Notes: generated from the sequence alone by a model not told the origin. A DNA stretch of 64,000 nucleotides from Streptomyces sp. NBC_00557 (GCF_036345995.1 NZ_CP107796.1:3286001-3350000); one strand, 5' to 3'. Positions 35,533 through 44,737 are shown, counted from the first letter of the stretch. A program made the numbers and translations.

Positions 35533-36411
35533 ATGAGTTACGGGCAGGGGGGACCCCAGTCTCAGTGGGATCCCTGGAAACCGCATTCCCAGCAGCAGTC
35601 CTGGAACAGCGGCGGTGACGACGGGACCCCGGACTGGGCCGCGCTGGCCGAGGCCTCCGAGACCCGCAACAAGCGCCGCAGGCTGCTGTTCATCGGCGCC
35701 GGCGCAGCCGCCACGATAGCCGTCGGCACCGCCGTCGCCATGGCCGTCGTGTCCGCGAACAAGGGCACCGACGCGTCCGGCGGCCCCACCGGCCTGCCCG
35801 CCAGCGCCTCCGTGCCGAGCGGCTCGGCCACCCCGTCCTTCGCGCCCACCAGCGCCCCGCCGCCGCTGGACCCGCGCGACTTCATCGCCAGCGCCAAGAA
35901 GGACACCGCCCCGCTCAGCGCCGCCACGCTCTTCCCCGGCACCCAGCTGACCGTGGGCGGCACCGTCTACAAGAAGGGCGCCACGGCCGACACGACGAAC
36001 TGCGCCTCGGCCGCCGGCGGCACCCTGCCGAAGGTGCTCACCGCGAACGGCTGCACCCGTATGATCCGCGCCACCTACAGCAAGGACGGCATCGCGGTCA
36101 CCGTCGGCGTCGCCGTCTTCGACACCCAGGCCCAGGCGACGAAGGCCAAGGCCCAGACGAACGACGACAGCATCGTCACCGCGCTGCCCGGCAAGGGCGT
36201 CAAGCCCTTCTGCGACGGCGCCACCTGCCGCTCGACCCGCAACGCCGTCGGCCGCTACGCCTACTTCACTATCAGCGGCTTCACCAGCGGCAGGAACGTG
36301 ACCACCAAGGACACGAAGGTCTTCCGCACCGGCGACGACCTGCAGCAGTTCACCTTCGACCAGATCTACCGCCGCGGGCAGGCCCAGGCGTCGGCGGCCG
36401 CGAATCAGTGA
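35533..36411 (+). CDS. Single-pass membrane protein of unknown function, Gln/Pro-rich N-terminus
   Basis: A 292-residue protein: Gln/Trp/Gly-rich cytoplasmic segment (1-45), RNKRRR stop-transfer signal, one helix at about 52-73 and an extracellular region. A Ser/Pro/Thr-rich stalk (80-110) leads to a compact domain (DPRDFIASAKKDTAPLSAATLFP to YRRGQ) with four Cys (CASA, CTRM, FCDG, TCRS) that could form two disulfides. No domain is recognised. TAAGAT lies 8 bases before the ATG at 35533, so the message may be leaderless. It is divergent from rplM. Confidence 0.85.
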   Translation: MSYGQGGPQSQWDPWKPHSQQQSWNSGGDDGTPDWAALAEASETRNKRRRLLFIGAGAAATIAVGTAVAMAVVSANKGTDASGGPTGLPASASVPSGSATPSFAPTSAPPPLDPRDFIASAKKDTAPLSAATLFPGTQLTVGGTVYKKGATADTTNCASAAGGTLPKVLTANGCTRMIRATYSKDGIAVTVGVAVFDTQAQATKAKAQTNDDSIVTALPGKGVKPFCDGATCRSTRNAVGRYAYFTISGFTSGRNVTTKDTKVFRTGDDLQQFTFDQIYRRGQAQASAAANQ

Positions 36412-36418
36412 GCCAGGA

Positions 36419-36454
36419 CACCCCCCGCGTAGCGCCGTGCGTGCGCAGGGGGTG
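36419..36454. terminator. Bidirectional terminator at the end of the exopolysaccharide operon
   Basis: CACCCCC and GGGGGTG close a hairpin with additional CGCG/TGCG pairing inside. It lies between the convergent membrane-protein gene and the sugar nucleotidyltransferase. Confidence 0.6.
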
Positions 36455-36475
36455 AGTCTGCCGCCCTCCCGGGCG

Positions 36476-37567
36476 TCAGCCGAGGTGGGCGGGCGCGGAG
36501 ACGCGGACCGCCCGCTCGGGAAGGCGGACGCCGCAGTCGACGCGGACGCCGGCGGGGACCTCGTTGTGCGGCCCCAGGTGCGCGTGGTCGCCGATCACCG
36601 CGTCGACGACGCTGGTCCACTCGCCGACCACCGCGTCACGGCCCACCACGGACCGCTGCACGCGCGCTCCCCGGCCGATGCGCGCCCCGGGCAGAACGAC
36701 GCTGCTCTCGACCACGGCTCCCGCCTCCACCACGGCGCCGTCGTACACCGCGCTGCCCGCCGTCAGCGCCGCCAGCGGGTCGACCTGCGCCCCGGGCAGA
36801 ACGAGGGCGGGGCCGGCCGGGCCGGGGAGTGCGGGCGAGGACACGCGGCCGGACACGAGGTCGGCCGACCCGGTCACGAACGCCGCCGGCGTGCCCAGGT
36901 CCAGCCAGTACGTCTCGTCGACGACACCGCGCAGAAGGGCGCCCGAGTCGAGGAGACCGGGGAACGTCTCGCGCTCGACGGAGACGACCCGGCCCTCGGG
37001 GATGGTGTCGATGACGGAGCGGGTGAAGACGTAGCAGCCCGCGTTGATCTGGTCGGTGACGATCTCCTCGGGCCGCTCGGGCTTCTCGAGGAACGCGATG
37101 ACCCTGCCGCGCTCGTCGGTGGGGACCAGGCCGTAGGCCCGCGGGTCCGCGACCCGGGTCAGATGCAGGGTGACGTCGGCACCGGAGTCGCGGTGACCGT
37201 CCCTGAGGCCCCGGATGTCGAGACCACTGAGGATGTCGCCGTTGAAGACCAGCACCGGTTCGTCGGAGCCGCAGGTCAGGTGGCGGGCGGCGTTGCGGAT
37301 GGCGCCGCCTGTGCCCAGGGGCTCGGTCTCGGTGACGTAGACCAGTTCCAGGCCGAGTCCGGCTCCGTCGCCGTACTCCCGCTCGAACAGCTCCGCCAGA
37401 TAGGAGGTGGCGAAGACGACCCGGGTCACCCCCGCCGCCGCGGCACGGGCCAGCTGGTGGGTCAGCAGCGGCACCCCCGCGACCAGCAGCAGCGGCTTGG
37501 GCGTGAAGGTGCACAGGGGGTGCAGCCGGGTGCCCTTACCGCCGACGAGGAGGATTGCTTCGCTCAT
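36476..37567 (-). CDS. Sugar nucleotidyltransferase (mannose-1-phosphate guanylyltransferase-like)
   Basis: A 363-residue enzyme: N-terminal NTP-transferase domain (MSEAILLVGGKGTRLHPLC, FTPKPLLLVAGVPLL, GTGGAIRNAARHL, VFNGDILSGLD, FLEKPERPEEIVTDQINAGCYVF) and a C-terminal left-handed beta-helix (about 255-363, VDPLAALTAGSAVYDGAVVEAG and following hexapeptides). This fits a GDP-mannose or UDP/dTDP-glucose pyrophosphorylase; the pairing with a mannosyltransferase-like gene favours GDP-mannose. Its ATG overlaps the stop of the GtrA gene (ATGA). Last gene of the seven-gene polysaccharide operon. Confidence 0.85.
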   Translation of the reverse strand: MSEAILLVGGKGTRLHPLCTFTPKPLLLVAGVPLLTHQLARAAAAGVTRVVFATSYLAELFEREYGDGAGLGLELVYVTETEPLGTGGAIRNAARHLTCGSDEPVLVFNGDILSGLDIRGLRDGHRDSGADVTLHLTRVADPRAYGLVPTDERGRVIAFLEKPERPEEIVTDQINAGCYVFTRSVIDTIPEGRVVSVERETFPGLLDSGALLRGVVDETYWLDLGTPAAFVTGSADLVSGRVSSPALPGPAGPALVLPGAQVDPLAALTAGSAVYDGAVVEAGAVVESSVVLPGARIGRGARVQRSVVGRDAVVGEWTSVVDAVIGDHAHLGPHNEVPAGVRVDCGVRLPERAVRVSAPAHLG

Positions 37568-38118
37568 GAGGTTGCCCGCTCCCCGGGGACGTACAGAAGG
37601 GTTTCGGAGGGCCCGGCCGGCGGGGCGTGGAAGGCGGGTGCCGCGCCGCGCGAGACGACGGCGGGTTCCGGACGGCCACCGGCCGTCCGGAAGACAAGCG
37701 TCCGGTACGACCAGAAGCGGAACAGGGTCGCGATGCCGATGCCGAAGAACTTGGAGACGTTGTTGGCGAGCGTGCTGTCCCAGCCGAGTCCGTAGGTGGT
37801 CAGGTAGAGCACGGAGTTCTCGATGACCATGCCGATCGCGCTGAAGAAGAGGAACAGCCCCAGCTCCTTCTTCCGGCCGTTGCGGTCCTCCCGGCCCCGG
37901 TCCCGGTACGCGAAGTACCGCAGGCCGAGGTAGTTGCCCATGATGGCGACGGCCGTGGCCACGACGCTCGCCCTGACCGTCTGCCATTGCGCGACGGTCC
38001 TGACTGCGTTGAAGACCGCGAAGTTGAGGACGAATCCCGAGAGCCCCACCAGGCCGAACTTCGCGATCTCGCGGAAAAGTCTCCCCGACCGCGAGGGAAC
38101 CGCGTGCCGTCCGCCCAT
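37564..38118 (-). CDS. GtrA-family membrane protein
   Basis: A 184-residue protein with four predicted helices (FGLVGLSGFVLNFAVFNAV, ASVVATAVAIMGNYLGLRY, ELGLFLFFSAIGMVIENSVLYL, NNVSKFFGIGIATLFRFWSY), the GtrA layout with the RFWSYRTLVF end. GtrA proteins are linked to moving polyprenyl-phosphate-linked sugars across the membrane. It lies 7 bases after the polyprenol-phosphate mannosyltransferase-like gene, its usual partner, and overlaps the next gene by 4 bases. ATG at 38118. Confidence 0.88.
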   Translation of the reverse strand: MGGRHAVPSRSGRLFREIAKFGLVGLSGFVLNFAVFNAVRTVAQWQTVRASVVATAVAIMGNYLGLRYFAYRDRGREDRNGRKKELGLFLFFSAIGMVIENSVLYLTTYGLGWDSTLANNVSKFFGIGIATLFRFWSYRTLVFRTAGGRPEPAVVSRGAAPAFHAPPAGPSETLLYVPGERATS

Positions 38119-38125
38119 CGTGACG

Positions 38126-38881
38126 TCAGCTCCGCCGGTTGCGCAGCCGCAGTCGCAGCGGCACCAGGGCCGACTCGATCTGCGTCGCAAGGTTCATCTT
38201 GGACACACCCTCCGTGCGCTCCTCGAACCGGATCGGGATCTCCACGGCGCTGTGACCGGCGCGGACGGCCTTGTACTTCAGCTCCACCTGGAAGCTGTAG
38301 CCGGCGCTGTCCAGGGTGGCCAGGCCGACGTCCCGGAGGGTCTGCGCGGACCACAGGTTGAAGCCGGCGGTGATGTCCCGGATCTTTGTGCCGAGCACAG
38401 CGCGGGCATAGCGGTTGGCGAAGCGGGACAGCAGCACCCGGTGCCTGCCCCACTCCTCGTCGAGCGCACCGCCCTCGACGTACCTGCTGCCGATCACCAG
38501 GCCGACGCCGGAGGCAAGGGCCGTACCGAGCATCCGCGGCACCGCCTCCACGGGGTGGCTGCCGTCGGCATCCATCTGCACGACGTACTCGGCGCCCTCC
38601 TCCAGCGCGGCGCTCATGCCCGCCACGTAGGCACGTCCCAGCCCGTCCTTCTCGGTGCGGTGCAGCACGCTCATCCGCCAGGGGCCGTCCCAGTTGTACT
38701 TCTCGGCCAGCTCCTCGGCGATCCGCCCGGTGCCGTCAGGGCTGGAGTCGTCGACGATCTTCAGGTGCAGACCGTCGAGCGGCAGCCCGAGAACCGCCTC
38801 TGCCATGCGCGGCAGGTTCGCCGCCTCGTTGTACGTGGGCATGACCACGGTGACCCGTGCGGCCCGGTACGACTCGCCCAT
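38126..38881 (-). CDS. GT2 polyprenol-phosphate mannosyltransferase-like
   Basis: A 251-residue GT2 enzyme: VVMPTYNEAANLPRM, IVDDSSPDGTG (acidic pair at 44-45), the metal-binding DADGSHP (104-110) and TAGFNLWSAQTLRDVG with a C-terminal RFEERTEGVSKMN. It matches dolichol/polyprenol-phosphate mannose synthases without the C-terminal membrane domain. It would charge polyprenyl phosphate with a hexose from GDP-mannose (or UDP-glucose) for use by a membrane GT-C enzyme such as the one encoded two genes upstream. ATG directly follows the preceding stop. Confidence 0.9.
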   Translation of the reverse strand: MGESYRAARVTVVMPTYNEAANLPRMAEAVLGLPLDGLHLKIVDDSSPDGTGRIAEELAEKYNWDGPWRMSVLHRTEKDGLGRAYVAGMSAALEEGAEYVVQMDADGSHPVEAVPRMLGTALASGVGLVIGSRYVEGGALDEEWGRHRVLLSRFANRYARAVLGTKIRDITAGFNLWSAQTLRDVGLATLDSAGYSFQVELKYKAVRAGHSAVEIPIRFEERTEGVSKMNLATQIESALVPLRLRLRNRRS

Positions 38882-40186
38882 TCAGATTCCCTCCCCTGCC
38901 GGCACCGGTCTGCCCAGTGCCAGAAATCGCCAGCCCGCCGAGGTCCACCTGTCCGCGTCGAGCACCCCCCGCCCGTCCACGATGTGCGGACGGGAAACCA
39001 GTGACCGGGCCCGCGCCGGGTCGATCTCCCGGAACTGCGGCCACTCGGTGAGATGCAGCACGAGATCGGCCCCGAGCAACGCCTCCTCGGCGGACATCGC
39101 GTACCCGAGCAGCGGGAACGTCTTGCGGGCGTTGTCCATCGCCTCTGGGTCGTAGACCGTGACGTCGGCGCCGTCGAGCTTCAGGCGGGCGGCCACGTTC
39201 AGCGCGGGCGAGTCGCGGATGTCGTCCGAGTCGGGCTTGAACGCCGCGCCCAGTACGGCGACCCGGGCGCCCAGAACGGCGCCCCCGCACAGCCCGCGGG
39301 CCAGCTCGACCACCCGGTCGCGACGCCGCATGTTGATCGCGTCGACCTCACGGAGGAACCTCAGCGGGGCCCCCAGTTCGTCGGCGCGGTGAGCGAAGGC
39401 ACGGATGTCCTTGGGCAGGCAGCCTCCGCCGAAACCGACCCCGGCACGCAGGAACTTCCGGCCGATCCGGTCGTCGTGTCCCAGGGCCTCGGCGAGGATC
39501 CCGACGTCACCGCCCGCGGCCTCGCACACCTCTGCCATGGCGTTGATGAAGGAGATCTTGGTGGCGAGGAAGGCGTTGGCGGCCGTCTTGACCAGCTCGG
39601 CGGTCGGGAAGTCCGCGGTGACGAGCGGGGTCCCGGCGGCCAGGACGGGTGCGTACACCTCGCGCAGGGCCGCTTCGGCCCGCGAGGAGGCCACCCCGAA
39701 CACCAGTCGGTCGGGCCTCAGCGTGTCCTCCACGGCGAAGCCTTCCCGGAGGAACTCCGGGTTCCAGGCGACCTCGGTGTCGTGCGTGTCCGCCAGCCGC
39801 CGCGCCGTCCCCACGGGCACGGTCGACTTGCCGACCAGCAGCGCGTCCTCGGCCGCGTGCGCGGCGATCGCCGCGAAGGCCGCGTCGACGTACGTCAGGT
39901 CCGCGCCGTCGGAGTCCGCCCGCTGCGGGGTTCCGACGCACACGAAGTGCACCTCGCCGAAGGCGCCGGCCTCTTCGTACGACGTGGTGAAACGCAGCCG
40001 CCCGCTCGCCGTGTGCCGTGCGATCAGCTCGGGCAGCCCCGGCTCGTGGAACGGCACGCGCCCGGACTGCAGCGCGGCGATCTTGTCCGGATCGACGTCG
40101 ACCCCGAGCACCTCGTGCCCGAGTTCCGCCATGCAGGCGGCGTGGGTGGCACCGAGGTAGCCGGTGCCGATGACGGTGAGCCGCAT
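38882..40186 (-). CDS. UDP-glucose 6-dehydrogenase
   Basis: A 434-residue nucleotide-sugar dehydrogenase: NAD motif GTGYLG (7-12), VPVGTA, NPEFLREGFAVED, KTAANAFLATKISFINAMAEVCE and the catalytic Cys256 in FGGGCLPKD, then the C-terminal AFKPDSDDIRDSPA domain. It oxidises UDP-glucose to UDP-glucuronate, or less likely GDP-mannose to GDP-mannuronate. It suggests a uronic acid in the polymer made by this operon. ATG at 40186 matches the family start (MRLTVIGTGYLG). Confidence 0.93.
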   Translation of the reverse strand: MRLTVIGTGYLGATHAACMAELGHEVLGVDVDPDKIAALQSGRVPFHEPGLPELIARHTASGRLRFTTSYEEAGAFGEVHFVCVGTPQRADSDGADLTYVDAAFAAIAAHAAEDALLVGKSTVPVGTARRLADTHDTEVAWNPEFLREGFAVEDTLRPDRLVFGVASSRAEAALREVYAPVLAAGTPLVTADFPTAELVKTAANAFLATKISFINAMAEVCEAAGGDVGILAEALGHDDRIGRKFLRAGVGFGGGCLPKDIRAFAHRADELGAPLRFLREVDAINMRRRDRVVELARGLCGGAVLGARVAVLGAAFKPDSDDIRDSPALNVAARLKLDGADVTVYDPEAMDNARKTFPLLGYAMSAEEALLGADLVLHLTEWPQFREIDPARARSLVSRPHIVDGRGVLDADRWTSAGWRFLALGRPVPAGEGI

Positions 40187-40220
40187 GGGAACGGCCTTTC
40201 TCACTTCAGGGAGTGCTGTC

Positions 40221-42008
40221 TCAGGAGGTCTTGATCCAGATGCGGTACGAGCCGGTGCCGCCGGAGCTGAGGCGGAACGGGATCTTGCCGACCAGCCGGT
40301 AGTGGCCGCTCTCGGACACCTGCCGCTCGATGAAGGCGTCCTGCCCTGGGGTGCCGACACCGTCCAGGAGAACGAGGTCGAAGTAGCCGTCCCGCAGAGC
40401 GAGGCGGTATCCCTCGTTGCCGTGGTGGACGACGCCCTTCTTGTCCGCGTAACCGATGCCGTAGGTGGACGTCCACTGGGAGTGGTTCGTCTTGTCCCGG
40501 AGGTAGTAGACGGGCACCTCGTAGGTCTCGCCGAGATAGTGACCGTGGGGATTCATGTGCGGTTCGATCGCCTTGACCATCGCCGTGGAGTCGGGCCACA
40601 GCCCGTACCGCCACTCGGACTGCGAGACCCCCAGGCACAGCGCGGTGACCCAGAGCATGACTCCGAGCTGCGGATACCGGAAGTGCTTGCCGACCAGCCG
40701 GATCACGCCGATCCCCGCCATGGGCGCGGCGAACAGCAGGCCGAAGTCGAGGTGCTTGTACAGCGAGACGGAAGTGTGCAGATGGATCTGGTACGCCGGT
40801 GCCAGCAGCGCGGTGCCGGTCAGTGTGACGCCGAGCATGGTGCGCCAGCGCCATCCGGGGCCGTCGAGTCCGTACGAGCGCGGTGACTCGTTCATCCGGC
40901 CGCGCAGCGCGTAGGCGACGGCGCCCGCGACGGCGGTGGCGAACATCAGGCCGCCCCATTCCAGGGACTTCTCCAGCAGCGCCGAGGCCGCGTCCGTGCC
41001 GTGGGCGCGGTTGGTGGTGGTCTGCCGTACACCGGCGAGCACGTCGGTGTACATGAGGCCGAGTCCGGCCAGCACGGCGGTGCCGGCGCCCAGCAGGAGG
41101 GCGCGCGGCAGGCACCGCCAGCCCCGGTGGTGCCAGGCGGTGAGCGCCGCAAGGACGATCAGCGTGGGCACGTACAGGGCGGAGGCGTACTTCACTGCGA
41201 CCGCCAGGACCACGACCGGTGCGGCGAGGAGCACCGCGGCCATGGGTGCCCGGCCGGTGCGGACGATGATCCAGGCGGACAGCGCCAGCAGGAAGATCGC
41301 CGGGGCGTCATAGGTCGCGAACCAGCCCAGCACGATCGTCGGCTGAGTCACCGCGAACAGAGCGGTCGCCACGAGCGCGACGCGCTCGTTGAACAGGCGC
41401 CGGGTGAAGGAATACAGCAGCGCAGAGGCGCCCAGCAGGCACAGCAGACTGAGCGCTCGGGCCCCGGACAGGCCGAAGTGGCTGTCCACGAAGGCCGCCA
41501 GCACCGGGTACAGCATCGGCGAACCGGAAAAGTACGACTCGTAGCCGCTGTGCAGCGGGGTGCCGTTCGTCCAGTGGTCGATCATGTTGTGGCCGGCTGC
41601 GAGATACAGCGCCTCGTCCTGGAATGCGGTGTTCGACAGCCGCAGTGACAGCAGCGCCTGGATCACCAGCACGACGGCGAGCAGGCTGCGGCTCACCCAC
41701 GCCCTGCGGCGGCTCGGGGTGTCGTCCCAGCCCGCGTCGGGCGTCTGCGGAACGTGGTAGCCGGGTTCCGCCGGGTTCTCCGGTGCGGTCACCGTCCGCA
41801 GCGCGAACGTCTGCTGGTCCGCCAACTGCTGGTGCGGGTAGGCCCGGGAGTCGTAGCCGTAACCGAGGTGGTCGTGCCCCTCGGTGACCTCGTAGCCCTG
41901 CGGCTGGCGCGGGATGTAGCCGTTGGAGTTGAACCAGCCGCCCTCGGGGTCCTCCTCGGCGTACGGGTCGTACGGCTGCGGGGTGTAGTGATCAGGGTGA
42001 GAGGTCAT
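40221..42008 (-). CDS. GT39/ArnT-like membrane glycosyltransferase
   Basis: A 595-residue GT-C type protein. A Tyr/Pro/Gln-rich cytoplasmic tail (1-100) precedes about ten helices (108-440). The first outer loop carries FQDEALYLAAGHN, the acidic pair expected for catalysis in polyprenyl-phosphate-sugar-dependent enzymes. A soluble extracellular domain (about 455-595, YEVPVYYLRDK, DLVLLDGVGTPG) closes it. It probably adds sugar from a lipid-phosphate donor outside the membrane. Its ATG overlaps the GH26-like stop (ATGA). Confidence 0.88.
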   Translation of the reverse strand: MTSHPDHYTPQPYDPYAEEDPEGGWFNSNGYIPRQPQGYEVTEGHDHLGYGYDSRAYPHQQLADQQTFALRTVTAPENPAEPGYHVPQTPDAGWDDTPSRRRAWVSRSLLAVVLVIQALLSLRLSNTAFQDEALYLAAGHNMIDHWTNGTPLHSGYESYFSGSPMLYPVLAAFVDSHFGLSGARALSLLCLLGASALLYSFTRRLFNERVALVATALFAVTQPTIVLGWFATYDAPAIFLLALSAWIIVRTGRAPMAAVLLAAPVVVLAVAVKYASALYVPTLIVLAALTAWHHRGWRCLPRALLLGAGTAVLAGLGLMYTDVLAGVRQTTTNRAHGTDAASALLEKSLEWGGLMFATAVAGAVAYALRGRMNESPRSYGLDGPGWRWRTMLGVTLTGTALLAPAYQIHLHTSVSLYKHLDFGLLFAAPMAGIGVIRLVGKHFRYPQLGVMLWVTALCLGVSQSEWRYGLWPDSTAMVKAIEPHMNPHGHYLGETYEVPVYYLRDKTNHSQWTSTYGIGYADKKGVVHHGNEGYRLALRDGYFDLVLLDGVGTPGQDAFIERQVSESGHYRLVGKIPFRLSSGGTGSYRIWIKTS

Positions 42009-43030
42009 GACGGCTTCCGAACGTCGAAGCCGAACCGGTCGTCGGCGGCCAGGTGCTTGAACTCCTCCAGCGCCAGCGGGCTCGCCTCCAGTCTCCAGTC
42101 GGCGCGCTTCTTGTAGTCGAACCAGACGAAACCGAGCATGCGGTCGTCCGCCTCGACGCCCGAGAACAGGTTGCGGACGTCGGCACGGCGTCGCTCGCCG
42201 GGCATGGCGGCGGTCTCCAGCACGAGCATGGGCTTCTTGGTGAAGGTGCGGATCTGGTCGCGGGTCGGCCCGAACACGCTGCTGAAGGCGTTGTCCGCGC
42301 CGAGGGTGAAGTAGCCGATCAGCCCGATCCAGTCGACGTAGGCGTCACCGGGGTAGTAGGGCTGCAGCTTGACGTCCTTGACCGGGTTGATGATGTTGGG
42401 CGACCAGACCCAGATGACGTTGGTGGCGCCGACGTCGACGAAGGTGTCGTGAATGTGCCGCCAGGCGGCCACGTACTGCGCAGGGGTCACGTACTTCGTG
42501 CCCCACTTCTCCCAGTTGCCGTTGAACTCGTCCGCGAAGTCGATCACCACGGGCAGGTTCAGCTTGCGGACCGCGGACGCGTACTTCTTGATGTACGCGT
42601 CCGACTTGCCCGCCGCGATGTCGGCGAGCGTGGTGTCGAACGGCTCCCAGGACATGAGCGTCATCGCGCCCACGCCCCAGGCCCTGCGCACCCCGCTGGC
42701 GTCGAAGCCGTCGCCCCAGCCGGCGTAGTACTCGATGAGGTTCGGCTGCTTGCCGGTCATCCGTGTGTACGCGTCGATCCCCTTGAGGGAGGTCGGTGCG
42801 CCCGCCACGGCCGCCCCGTAGTACTTCCTGGCCGGCTTCAGCAGGGGCGAGACGTCGTAGGGGACGTCCTTGTCGGCGCCCGCGGAGTACGGTGCGGCCG
42901 TGGTCCCGCGGGACGACGGCGAGCCGCCGGAGTCGTCGCCGTTCAGTGAGCAATCGCTGAGGGCGAGGACGCCTGCCAGAGCGCCGGCCAGGACGACGCG
43001 GCGCGTACGGAATCGTTCCTTCAGTCGCAT
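42005..43030 (-). CDS. GH26-like glycoside hydrolase, membrane-attached or secreted
   Basis: A 341-residue protein with a basic N-terminus and hydrophobic segment 11-26; Cys27 sits in LALSDC, a poor lipobox because of Asp at -1. The domain (about 85-335) shows GH26 traits: DEFNGNWEKWG with acid/base candidate E168 and VLETAAMPG with nucleophile candidate E272. The canonical His before the acid/base Glu is Asp here. GH26 members cut mannan, glucomannan or mixed-linkage glucan; next to a polymer synthase such an enzyme may trim or release chains. It starts one base inside the stop of the GT2 gene (TGATG). Confidence 0.85.
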   Translation of the reverse strand: MRLKERFRTRRVVLAGALAGVLALSDCSLNGDDSGGSPSSRGTTAAPYSAGADKDVPYDVSPLLKPARKYYGAAVAGAPTSLKGIDAYTRMTGKQPNLIEYYAGWGDGFDASGVRRAWGVGAMTLMSWEPFDTTLADIAAGKSDAYIKKYASAVRKLNLPVVIDFADEFNGNWEKWGTKYVTPAQYVAAWRHIHDTFVDVGATNVIWVWSPNIINPVKDVKLQPYYPGDAYVDWIGLIGYFTLGADNAFSSVFGPTRDQIRTFTKKPMLVLETAAMPGERRRADVRNLFSGVEADDRMLGFVWFDYKKRADWRLEASPLALEEFKHLAADDRFGFDVRKPS

Positions 43031-44646
43031 CAGGCATCGGCCCCCGCCCGCGGCTGGACCAGCACCCGGCCCACCACCAGCGCGTAGAACAACCCGGACG
43101 ACAGGATCAGGGCGAAGTCCGGAGCGTTCATGGTGAACGTCCGGTACACCGCCGCGGTGACCCACACCAGCGCCGTGCCACCGCTCCACACCCACATGCC
43201 GATCCAGAAGCGCCGCGTCTTGTTCTTCTTGGCTCCGGACGATCCGGTCGGCTGCCAGCCCATGCGGTTCTTGCGGAGAATGTCCCAGATGGCGAAGACG
43301 TGCGCCCAGCCGTACATCATGCGCGCCGCCCAGGCCTCCAGGCGGTAGGGCGCCCGGTGCCACATGGGGAAGATGATCGTGGTGTACACGATGCTGGGCA
43401 GCACCAGGAGCAGGTTCTCGGCCTTGAGCTTCTCCGGCATCAACAGCAGCAGCACGATAGGGATGACCGGCGCGGCGAAGGTGAACAGCGCCGTGTGGAT
43501 GTAGTAGAAGAAGCCGGACATGTAGCAGAGACGGCTGGAGAACCTGATCTTCGCCGTCCAGAACTTGCGGCTGCCGAGCAGGCTCATCGACCCCGAGCAC
43601 CAGCGGTACTGCTGGTTGAAGAAGGCCCCGGCCGTGTCCGGACACACGCCGGTGGACACCGCGACCGGCACATACCGCAGGTCCCAGCCCAGCCCCCGCA
43701 GGTCGAACCCGGTGTGCACGTCCTCGGAGTGCTCGATCAGCGTCGTACCGCCGTTGGTCTCCAGGGCCGCCCGCCGGTAGACCGCGCAGGAGCCCACGCA
43801 AATCGCGCCGTCGCTGCTCTGCCGGGCCACCTGGACGGAGCGGTAGAAAAGCTCCTGCACCGCGCCCGCCCCGCGTTCGATCCAGTTCTGCGAGTCGAGT
43901 ACGCGGAAGTACTGGGGGGACTGGACGATACCGATGCGCGGGTCGGCGTCCATGTACGGCAGCAGTTCATCCAGCAGATCCGCCCGGGGGGTGAAGTCGG
44001 CGTCAAGGATGAGGATGAACTCGCCGTCGGAGCGCTCGAAGCCGAAGTGCAGATTGCCGGCCTTCTTGAACCAGCCCCGGTTCTCCCGGGTGCCGTAACG
44101 GAACCCGAAATCGTGGGCCATGGCGGCCAGTTCGGGACTCGCGCCGTCATCCAGCACGAACGGCACGCACACCCCGGGGTATCGGTCGGCCATGGCTCGC
44201 ACATGCCGCCAGGTGTTGTGCAGCACCTCGATGGGCTCCCCGCACACCGGCAGGAAGACGTCGACGGACGGATAGACCTCGGGCCGCCAGTTCTGGACCA
44301 GTCGCCGGTGGTGGGCGATGTCGAAGTCCCGGGTGAACCCGTTCACCCGCAACGACACCAGGTAGTAGATGACCGTGAAGACCAGCAGCGGTGTGTAGAC
44401 CCACAGCACCGGCGTGGACTGCGCCAGCTTGAACTGGCTCATCACCAGGCAGCAGAAACTGACCAGCGAGCTGATCGTCAGGATCCACAGATGCCGGCGG
44501 GCGTAGGAGTACTTCTCCCGGTCCGTCGGCGGCACCGGCAGCAGCCCCAGCGGAGCGCCGTCGCCCCGGCCGGCTCTCCGCCGCCCGCTGCCCTGGCGTG
44601 GGGCAGCCCTGCGCCCCCCGGTGCGCGCAGCACCAACTGATGTCAT
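43030..44646 (-). CDS. Cellulose-synthase-like processive GT2 glycosyltransferase
   Basis: A 538-residue membrane GT2. Two N-terminal helices (about 52-72, 80-98) precede the cytoplasmic catalytic domain with DDG (166-168), DAD (215-217), SEDVHTG (307-313, the TED-like base) and QQYRW (345-349), the D,D,D,QxxRW signature of processive synthases. Four or more C-terminal helices follow (369-540). There is no PilZ domain, so no cyclic-di-GMP control is visible. It would polymerise a beta-linked glycan from a nucleotide sugar and pass it through the membrane. First gene of the operon; ATG at 44646. Confidence 0.92.
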   Translation of the reverse strand: MTSVGAARTGGRRAAPRQGSGRRRAGRGDGAPLGLLPVPPTDREKYSYARRHLWILTISSLVSFCCLVMSQFKLAQSTPVLWVYTPLLVFTVIYYLVSLRVNGFTRDFDIAHHRRLVQNWRPEVYPSVDVFLPVCGEPIEVLHNTWRHVRAMADRYPGVCVPFVLDDGASPELAAMAHDFGFRYGTRENRGWFKKAGNLHFGFERSDGEFILILDADFTPRADLLDELLPYMDADPRIGIVQSPQYFRVLDSQNWIERGAGAVQELFYRSVQVARQSSDGAICVGSCAVYRRAALETNGGTTLIEHSEDVHTGFDLRGLGWDLRYVPVAVSTGVCPDTAGAFFNQQYRWCSGSMSLLGSRKFWTAKIRFSSRLCYMSGFFYYIHTALFTFAAPVIPIVLLLLMPEKLKAENLLLVLPSIVYTTIIFPMWHRAPYRLEAWAARMMYGWAHVFAIWDILRKNRMGWQPTGSSGAKKNKTRRFWIGMWVWSGGTALVWVTAAVYRTFTMNAPDFALILSSGLFYALVVGRVLVQPRAGADA

Positions 44647-44737
44647 GAAAAAACCCACCCCAGGGCCGACGACGGCCCGCTGAAACCCCCACCCTTGCCC
44701 GGCCGCCCCTGTCACATGCATGGCCGAGGGACGCGAG

